Assembly: GCF_000445065.1 (NCBI RefSeq)
Contig: NZ_ATHO01000052.1
Coordinates: forward strand, 1 to 33,502
Source of the DNA: Sphingobium quisquiliarum P25
GTDB lineage: Bacteria > Pseudomonadota > Alphaproteobacteria > Sphingomonadales > Sphingomonadaceae
Length of the DNA stretch: 33,502 nt
Reading direction: 5' to 3'
Part shown: in pieces, positions 27,880 through 33,502 of the stretch
Layout of the letters: each line of letters starts with the position of its first letter
Numbering within the stretch: position 1 is the stretch's first letter
The notes under the pieces: generated by a model
The model's database searches: none
The model's input: only the letters and a program-made list of their open reading frames with translations
What the model was told of the DNA's origin: nothing
Translations under genes and position numbers: made by a program

Positions 27880-28668
27880 TCAAAGCTGCCGTTCGACCAT
27901 CATCTTCTTGGTCTCAGCGATCGCCTTGGCGGGGCTGAGACCCTTGGGGCACACATTGGCGCAGTTCATGATGGTGTGGCAGCGATAGAGGCGGAACGGA
28001 TCTTCCAGCTCGTCCAGCCGCTCGCCGGTATATTCGTCGCGGCTATCGGCCAGCCAGCGATAGGCCTGGAGCAGGATCGCAGGGCCCAGGAACTTGTCCG
28101 AATTCCACCAATAGCTGGGGCAGCTGGTCGAACAGCAGGCGCACAGGATGCACTCATACAGGCCGTCCAGCTTCTCACGGTCGGCGGGCGACTGGAGCCG
28201 CTCCTTGCCGCTGGGTGCGGGGCTGACGGTTTGCAGCCACGGCTTGATCGAGTTGTACTGCGCATAAAAGTGCGTGAAGTCGGGCACCAGATCCTTGATC
28301 ACGTCCATGTGCGGCAGCGGCGTGATCCGCACTTCCTTGCCCGCGCATTCATCAATGGCGGTGGTGCAGGCAAGGCCGTTCTTGCCATTCATGTTCATCG
28401 AGCAGGAACCACAAATGCCTTCGCGGCAGGACCGGCGGAAGGTCAGCGTCGGATCATATTCATTCTTGATCTTCAGCAGCGCGTCCAGAACCATCGGGCC
28501 GCAATTGTCCAGATCGATCTCGAACGTGTCGTACCGCGGATTCTGCCCCGAGTCGGGATCGTAGCGATAGACCTTGAAGCTCTTGACGTTGCTTGCACCG
28601 TCAGGCGCCTTGTGGGTCACGCCCTTACCGGAAATCTTGCTGTTCTTGGGCAGAGAGAATTCGGCCAT
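27880..28668 (-). CDS. sdhB: Succinate dehydrogenase iron-sulfur subunit
   Basis: Electron-transfer subunit of complex II, passing electrons from the flavin of SdhA to quinone. All cluster ligands are present in 262 residues: [2Fe-2S] Cys81, Cys86, Cys89, Cys101; [4Fe-4S] Cys173, Cys176, Cys179, Cys240; [3Fe-4S] Cys183, Cys230, Cys236. GGAGG lies 13 nt before ATG 28668, rather far. The genes for SdhC, SdhD and SdhA, which normally precede sdhB, are not here: the next gene upstream encodes a nucleotidyltransferase. The subunit must assemble with partners encoded elsewhere. Confidence 0.97.
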   Translation of the reverse strand: MAEFSLPKNSKISGKGVTHKAPDGASNVKSFKVYRYDPDSGQNPRYDTFEIDLDNCGPMVLDALLKIKNEYDPTLTFRRSCREGICGSCSMNMNGKNGLACTTAIDECAGKEVRITPLPHMDVIKDLVPDFTHFYAQYNSIKPWLQTVSPAPSGKERLQSPADREKLDGLYECILCACCSTSCPSYWWNSDKFLGPAILLQAYRWLADSRDEYTGERLDELEDPFRLYRCHTIMNCANVCPKGLSPAKAIAETKKMMVERQL

Positions 28669-28723
28669 GGGTTTACGATGTCCTCCATCCGCGCCGATAA
28701 TCGTTCGGCTCGCGCAGGCGAAG

Positions 28724-28752
28724 CCCTTAGCGGCTGATCTCGCTCTTTGCTA
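28724..28752 (-). promoter_or_regulatory. Weak candidate promoter of sdhB
   Basis: TAAGGG (-10, 28724-28729) on the minus strand matches the rpsB -10 exactly, but at 17 nt the -35 position holds only TAGCAA (28747-28752). It lies in the 136 nt gap before sdhB, which holds nothing else I recognise. Confidence 0.3.
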
Positions 28753-28804
28753 CCCATCAAAGGGCAAAAGCGAACAGTTGGCCGGATAAGGCGCGATCGG
28801 CGGC

Positions 28805-29590
28805 TCAGCCGCGCCTTTCGCCCAATATCCGTTCGATCAGCGCCACATCGTCCGGCTTGTCAGCATCGATGCAGGCCTCTGCCCGGTTCATCGCCACCAG
28901 CCGCGCGATGAGGCCAAAGCGCCGCCCCACCCGCGCGATCCCGCCCCGCAGGGTCGATATCCGCAGCATCGCGCCCAGCAGGGCGACCGGCCCGAAGGCG
29001 GACAATATCTTCCACCCCTTCTTCCGATCCTGCTCCACCTCCTGCCACAGCGCGACCACAGGCCGCGCCTTGACGCTGCCGAACCAGAAGAGATTGGCCC
29101 CGGACCACCAGCCATCGCGGAACTTGAGCCAGGTGCGCCGCGAATCCGGATAGCGGGCGAGCAATGTGGCGCGCTCCACCATGGCGACGGCCATGTCCGC
29201 CCCCTCCGCTTCCCGCACGAACTGGTCCAGCATCGCCGGGCCCAGCAGCACATGATCGGCCGTCGTCACCAGCAAGGGGAAGGTTACGTCCGGCCGGTCC
29301 AGCAGGGCCATCAGCGTGGAGGCGATCCCCGCGCCGCTCTGCTCGAATATCACGCACGGATGCTCACCCAGCCAAGCCGTCGCCGGATCACCGGTCAAGA
29401 GGGACGGCGTCTGCGTCAGGATCATCAGCTTGCCGATCGCGGGATGCGCCAGCAGGGCGCGCGCCGGATAGTTGATCATCGGCTCCCCCGCCACGGGCGC
29501 AAGCGGCTTGATCGCCACGCCCGCCGCCTTGGCCAGCGGGTCGGTGCCGGGACGCGAACCGGCAAGCAGGATGGCGGCGGCCTTGGTCAT
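28805..29590 (-). CDS. MobA-like nucleotidyltransferase family protein
   Basis: A 261-residue protein with the nucleotidyltransferase fold. The N-terminal nucleotide-binding loop is ILLAGSRPGTDPLAK (about 7-21), followed by LAPVAGEPMINYPARALL, the pattern of MobA/GlmU-type NTP transferases, and TTADHVLL with the metal-binding Asp at the expected position. The C-terminal part (KKGWKILSAFGPVALLGAML) has a hydrophobic stretch that could touch the membrane. The nucleotide and acceptor are unknown; MobA proper is smaller, so I do not assign molybdopterin guanylyl transfer. It sits between the M23 peptidase (39 nt gap) and sdhB (136 nt gap). Confidence 0.8.
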   Translation of the reverse strand: MTKAAAILLAGSRPGTDPLAKAAGVAIKPLAPVAGEPMINYPARALLAHPAIGKLMILTQTPSLLTGDPATAWLGEHPCVIFEQSGAGIASTLMALLDRPDVTFPLLVTTADHVLLGPAMLDQFVREAEGADMAVAMVERATLLARYPDSRRTWLKFRDGWWSGANLFWFGSVKARPVVALWQEVEQDRKKGWKILSAFGPVALLGAMLRISTLRGGIARVGRRFGLIARLVAMNRAEACIDADKPDDVALIERILGERRG

Positions 29591-29629
29591 TCCCGCCGCC
29601 TAGCGAAGCGGCATCGGAACGCAAAGCGG

Positions 29630-31171
29630 TTAATTGACGAGCGCGACCTGTTGCGGCGCCGGGCGGGCATTCTTCGCCATTTCGCCCGGCAATCCGATGC
29701 GCAGGCTTTTCAGTTGCGCCAGCCGCGCGCGGAACGCCGCCAGCTCGCGGCCCGCCAGTTGCGCGGTCGTCGTAAACTTGACCGACAGCGGATTGACCGT
29801 GCGGCCGTTGCGGTAAAGCTCATAATGCAGATGCGGCCCGGTCGACAGGCCGCTGGAGCCGACATAGCCGATCACCTGCCCCTGCCGCACCCGCTGGCCA
29901 TAGCGCGCGGCGATGCGGCTCATATGCGCATAGCCGGTCGCCAGGCCGTTGCCATGCTCCAGCCGCACATAATTGCCGTGGCCGCCATGCCGTCCCGAAT
30001 AGGACACGACGCCATCCGTCGCGGCATAGATGGGCGATCCGTAGCGCGCGGCGAAGTCGATGCCGGCATGCATGCGGGTATAGCCCAATATCGGGTGGCG
30101 GCGCATGCCAAAGTCCGAAGACATGCGGCCGGAGACGGGCGCGGACAGCACGCCGCGCCGCTCGCCGACGCCCGAAGCCTCAAACCACTGGCTGCGTCCC
30201 TCGCTCGTCCATTTGAGCATGTCGATCCCGCGCCCGCTGGCACGGCGCAGGCCAGCGAACAGCAGGTCGCCGACCTCCGCCTCGCCGGTTTCAGCGCGGT
30301 GATATTCGGTGATGATGTCGTAGCGGTCGCCCGCGCGGACCGATCCCAGATCGATCTGCTGGGCAATGACGCGCAGGAAGGACTGGATCGCCTTGGGCGG
30401 AGCGCCCGCCGCGCGCGCCGACTGATAGATGCTGTCGCCGATGACGCCCTGGATTCGCAACGGCGTGTTGTCGACATGGATCGGCGTGCGCTTCACTTGC
30501 AGCACTCCGCCAACGCGGTTCACCTCAAGCGCGAGATCGAGCCGTGCGCGGAAGCCGAGATGGTCGAGCGGCCGGGGCCTGTCGCGGCTGGCGCGGCGGC
30601 CAAGGATGATGTCGAGCGGCGTGCCCGGCTTGACCCCCACCGCAATGTCGCCGCCGACCATGCTCATGACCGTGGCGACGTCGCCGCTGCTGACTCCGGC
30701 GCGGGAGAGCGCGTGACCCAGCGAATCGCTGCTGCCGATCTGGGCGCGCAATTCGATCTGCGGACGCTCCGGCGTCTCGCGCAGCGGCTGCACCGCGTCC
30801 GTTGGCCCCATGCGCCGTCCGCTGTCCGCGCCCAGCGCCAGCGGGGTGATCATCTGGCTGCGCACTTCGTCGAATTGCGGCTGGGCGAGCAGAGGCTGCG
30901 GCTCGCCCGGCAACGAGTGAAAGCCGGGGGAGAGATAAAGGGCCGCTGCGCACAGGCCGAAACAGGTCGCCAAGCCCCTGAACCAGGTGAGGCTGCCGAC
31001 CCGCTGGCCAAGGTCGGGAACCAGTTCGACATCTTCTGCCCAATCGCGCAGGCGGGTGCGCCAGTCGCGCTGCTCGCTGGCAGGAGCGCTGCCCTTGCCG
31101 ATGGCGTCCAACGCCCACAAGGACGCGGACGCGCCCCCCTGTTGAGGACCGAACTGGCTGCCATGAAACAC
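29630..31171 (-). CDS. M23 family metallopeptidase (peptidoglycan endopeptidase-like)
   Basis: A 513-residue envelope protein. One transmembrane segment (about 60-80: TCFGLCAAALYLSPGF) anchors it with most of the chain in the periplasm. The middle part carries OapA/LysM-like modules typical of MepM/NlpD relatives, and the C-terminal lysostaphin-like M23 domain has His368 and Asp372 (HAGIDFAA), His416, and HLH at 447-449, the full zinc site, so it should cut peptidoglycan cross-links. I choose GTG 31171 (MFHGSQFGPQQ), the family-like start; an open frame continues to 31231 and the true start could lie there. Divergent from the helicase gene, with a 230 nt gap. Confidence 0.88.
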   Translation of the reverse strand: MFHGSQFGPQQGGASASLWALDAIGKGSAPASEQRDWRTRLRDWAEDVELVPDLGQRVGSLTWFRGLATCFGLCAAALYLSPGFHSLPGEPQPLLAQPQFDEVRSQMITPLALGADSGRRMGPTDAVQPLRETPERPQIELRAQIGSSDSLGHALSRAGVSSGDVATVMSMVGGDIAVGVKPGTPLDIILGRRASRDRPRPLDHLGFRARLDLALEVNRVGGVLQVKRTPIHVDNTPLRIQGVIGDSIYQSARAAGAPPKAIQSFLRVIAQQIDLGSVRAGDRYDIITEYHRAETGEAEVGDLLFAGLRRASGRGIDMLKWTSEGRSQWFEASGVGERRGVLSAPVSGRMSSDFGMRRHPILGYTRMHAGIDFAARYGSPIYAATDGVVSYSGRHGGHGNYVRLEHGNGLATGYAHMSRIAARYGQRVRQGQVIGYVGSSGLSTGPHLHYELYRNGRTVNPLSVKFTTTAQLAGRELAAFRARLAQLKSLRIGLPGEMAKNARPAPQQVALVN

Positions 31172-31401
31172 GTTTAAAAGGCCCCCCGAGGGCATCAACC
31201 CGCACGACCCCCGCCGCGCGTTCGTCGGCACTGTTGTGAAGGCATAGGGTTAAAGTCAAATAAAGATGCCTTTTTCCTGCCGCTCCGCGCGACGAAACGT
31301 GCCCTTCAATCGTTCAACGCCTGAATATCCGGCGAAAAGGAGATGAGGCCCACCGCTTTCCCCTTGCCCTTGTCTCCACCCTCCCCGACATAGAGAGGAT
31401 C

Positions 31402-33502
31402 ATGGCCCAGTTCGCCCGATCGCCCGTCACCGCCGTGCTGGGTCCCACCAATACCGGCAAGACGCATCTCGCCGTCGAACGTATGTGCGGTCATTCCAGC
31501 GGCATGATGGGATTCCCGCTGCGCCTGCTGGCCCGCGAAGTCTATGACCGGGTGGTCGCGATCAAGGGGCCTAGCCAGGTCGCGCTGATCACCGGCGAAG
31601 AGAAGATCTTGCCGCAAGGCGCGCTTTATTATCTGTGCACGGCCGAATCCATGCCGGTCGGCGGGGGCCGGGAGGCCAGAGCCACGGCCAGCGGCCCTGG
31701 CGATTTCGCCTTCGTCGCGCTGGACGAAGCCCAACTTGGCGCCGACCCGGAGCGCGGGCACGTCTTCACCGACCGGCTGCTGCGCGCACGGGGCCGCGAG
31801 GAAACGATGATCCTTGGGTCGGCCAGTATCAGCCGGGTCGTGAAGACGCTCGTGCCGGAAGCGGAAATCATCAGCCGCCCGCGCTTTTCCACCCTCTCCT
31901 ATGCGGGCGCGAAGAAGCTTTCCCGCCTCCCCCGCCGCTCTGCCATCGTCGCCTTCTCCGCCGAGGAGGTTTATGCCGTCGCGGAAATGCTGCGCCGGTT
32001 CCGGGGCGGCGCGGCGGTGGTCATGGGCGCACTGTCGCCGCGCACCCGCAATGCGCAGGTTCAGATGTTCCTGAATGGCGAGGTGGATTATCTGGTCGCC
32101 ACCGACGCAATCGGCATGGGGCTCAACCTCGATGTCGCGCATGTTGCCTTCGCATCGCTGCGCAAGTTCGACGGGCGGCGCACGCGGCGGCTGACCGTAT
32201 CGGAAATGGCGCAGATCGCCGGGCGGGCGGGCCGCCATCATCAGGACGGCACCTTTGGCAGCCTGGGGCATGAAGATGGCGACGCTGCCTTCACGCCCGA
32301 AGAGATCGAGGCGATCGAGGCGCATAGATTTCCCCCCATAGACCGCCTTTACTGGCGCGACGGCCAGCCGGGAATGGACAGCGTCGGCCACCTGATCGCG
32401 GACCTTGAAGCGCGGCCCGATCGCCCCGAACTCACCGCCGCGCCGGAGGCTGTGGACCTTGCGGTGCTGAAACGGCTGGCGGACGATCCGCTGGTCGGGG
32501 AACGGGCAAGGGGCAAGAAACAGGTCGAGCGGCTGTGGGCGGCTTGCGGCATCCCCGATTTCCAGAAGCTGGGCGCTGATCATCATGCCCGCACCGTCAG
32601 CCGCATCTGGCGCTTCCTGTCCGAAGGCCACGGCCATATCCCGCGCGACTGGTTCGCTCAGCAGATCGCCCGCCTCGATTCGGTTCAGGGCGACATCGAC
32701 ATCCTGTCAGGCCGGATCGCGGCGGCGCGCACCTGGTCCTACATCGCGCATCGCGCCGACTGGCTCGCCCATCCGGCGGAAATGGCGGAGCGCACCCGCG
32801 CGCTGGAGGAAAGGCTGTCCGACGCGCTTCACGCCGCGCTGATGCAGCGTTTCGTCGACCGCCGCACCGCCGTCCTCCTGCGCGACATCGGGCAGGATGC
32901 CAGCAATCTGCCGGTCGAAATCGATCAGGATGGGACAGTCTGCGTCGATGGAGAGACGATTGGGCGACTTGACGGATTTCGTTTCTCGGTCGATCCGGCT
33001 ACGCGGCATCAGGATAGAAAGATGCTGCTGGCGGCGGCGGAGCGCCGCCTTGGAAGGATATTGCGAGTGAAGGCTGACGAATTGCTGGGCGCGCCCGACA
33101 CTGATTTCGCGCTCATGGATGAAGCCGGACAGGCGCCCGGCATCAGCTGGCAGGAGAATGCCGTGGCCGCGCTGCTGGCCGGTCCGTCGCTGCTGGCCCC
33201 GGAATTGCGGCTGGATCGCGCGCTCATGGCGCTGGGACAGGATGTGCAGAAGCAGATTGCCGCTCGTCTCTCCGCATGGTTCGAAGCGCAGAAGGAAAAG
33301 CATCTCCTCCCGCTCACGAAAATGGCGGCAAGCGCATCCGATCCTCAAGTGCCTGCCGTAGTGCGCGCCGTCTTCGCGCAGCTTGCCGATGCTGGCGGCG
33401 TGATCGCGCGCACGGACCTTGATTCGGCGCTGGGGCATCTCGACAAGGATCAGCGGCACCTGCTCCGCCGCGCGGGCATCGATATCGGCGTGCTCGACAT
33501 CT
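31402..33502 (+). CDS. SUV3-like ATP-dependent RNA helicase (partial, cut by right edge)
   Basis: Superfamily 2 helicase of the SUV3 group, whose mitochondrial members unwind RNA for the degradosome. The first 700 codons are present and the end is missing. Motif I GPTNTGKT is at 14-21, motif II DEAQ at 108-111, motif III GSAS at 139-142, motif V ATDAIGMGLN at 233-242 and motif VI QIAGRAGR at 271-278, followed by the long SUV3-type C-terminal region. ATG 31402 is preceded by GAGAGG only about 3-4 nt away, a short spacing, but the protein begins directly with the ATPase domain as expected. In alphaproteobacteria an S4-domain protein gene often follows; this cannot be seen here. Confidence 0.93.
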   Translation, partial: MAQFARSPVTAVLGPTNTGKTHLAVERMCGHSSGMMGFPLRLLAREVYDRVVAIKGPSQVALITGEEKILPQGALYYLCTAESMPVGGGREARATASGPGDFAFVALDEAQLGADPERGHVFTDRLLRARGREETMILGSASISRVVKTLVPEAEIISRPRFSTLSYAGAKKLSRLPRRSAIVAFSAEEVYAVAEMLRRFRGGAAVVMGALSPRTRNAQVQMFLNGEVDYLVATDAIGMGLNLDVAHVAFASLRKFDGRRTRRLTVSEMAQIAGRAGRHHQDGTFGSLGHEDGDAAFTPEEIEAIEAHRFPPIDRLYWRDGQPGMDSVGHLIADLEARPDRPELTAAPEAVDLAVLKRLADDPLVGERARGKKQVERLWAACGIPDFQKLGADHHARTVSRIWRFLSEGHGHIPRDWFAQQIARLDSVQGDIDILSGRIAAARTWSYIAHRADWLAHPAEMAERTRALEERLSDALHAALMQRFVDRRTAVLLRDIGQDASNLPVEIDQDGTVCVDGETIGRLDGFRFSVDPATRHQDRKMLLAAAERRLGRILRVKADELLGAPDTDFALMDEAGQAPGISWQENAVAALLAGPSLLAPELRLDRALMALGQDVQKQIAARLSAWFEAQKEKHLLPLTKMAASASDPQVPAVVRAVFAQLADAGGVIARTDLDSALGHLDKDQRHLLRRAGIDIGVLDI

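Noticed and set aside
29252..31177. 641-codon plus-strand frame opposite the nucleotidyltransferase and M23 genes
   Set aside because: Antisense shadow across two recognisable genes, with His/Arg/Ala-rich composition and no domain.
31343..31393. 16-codon leader peptide (ATG at 31343) before the helicase gene
   Set aside because: The AAAAGGAG stretch abuts the ATG with no usable spacing, and the peptide is merely Pro/Leu-rich. No attenuator hairpin follows.

Overview
This 33.5 kb window is GC-rich, densely packed chromosomal DNA of an alphaproteobacterium. Gene order, protein sequences, the eukaryote-like dimeric isocitrate dehydrogenase, the GTTC-type LexA box and an intergenic repeat of the TTCGGGCTGAGCCTGTCGAAG type point to a sphingomonad (Sphingobium/Sphingomonas/Novosphingobium group). 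The genus is an inference. The content is mostly core metabolism. I see no prophage, insertion sequence, CRISPR array, tRNA or rRNA.

Left part (1-6400, minus strand): the classic translation and envelope cluster, transcribed leftwards as rpsB-tsf-pyrH-frr-uppS-cdsA-dxr-rseP (rseP runs off the left edge). It joins ribosome synthesis and recycling, UMP supply, isoprenoid and undecaprenyl-PP synthesis, CDP-diacylglycerol synthesis and a sigma-E type site-2 protease. Divergent from rpsB is a 75-residue single-pass membrane protein whose promoter carries a textbook alphaproteobacterial LexA operator. It is the most interesting locus here.

Middle part (6.9-18.4 kb): psd-pssA (phosphatidylethanolamine synthesis, minus strand); icd followed by a strong terminator; a GNAT acetyltransferase-nitrilase fusion; a small KTSC protein; then glmS, a membrane-anchored metallophosphoesterase and glmU (UDP-GlcNAc synthesis, minus strand). 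A phosphoglycolate phosphatase and a membrane diguanylate cyclase follow on the plus strand and end at a bidirectional terminator.

Right part (18.4-31.2 kb, minus strand): a TCA-cycle block read as (M23 peptidase, nucleotidyltransferase) sdhB-thioesterase-zapE, then mdh-sucD-sucA-sucB-lpd. It encodes complete 2-oxoglutarate dehydrogenase and malate dehydrogenase but only single subunits of succinyl-CoA synthetase (no sucC) and succinate dehydrogenase (no sdhC, sdhD or sdhA). The window ends in a divergent SUV3-like helicase gene cut by the right edge.

Several intergenic gaps hold structure: hairpins between rpsB/tsf and sucD/sucA, a REP-like inverted repeat between sucB and lpd that reaches the lpd ribosome binding site, and candidate sigma-70 promoters, several with a TAAGGG/TAAGCG-like -10. 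Promoter calls were made by eye and are tentative.
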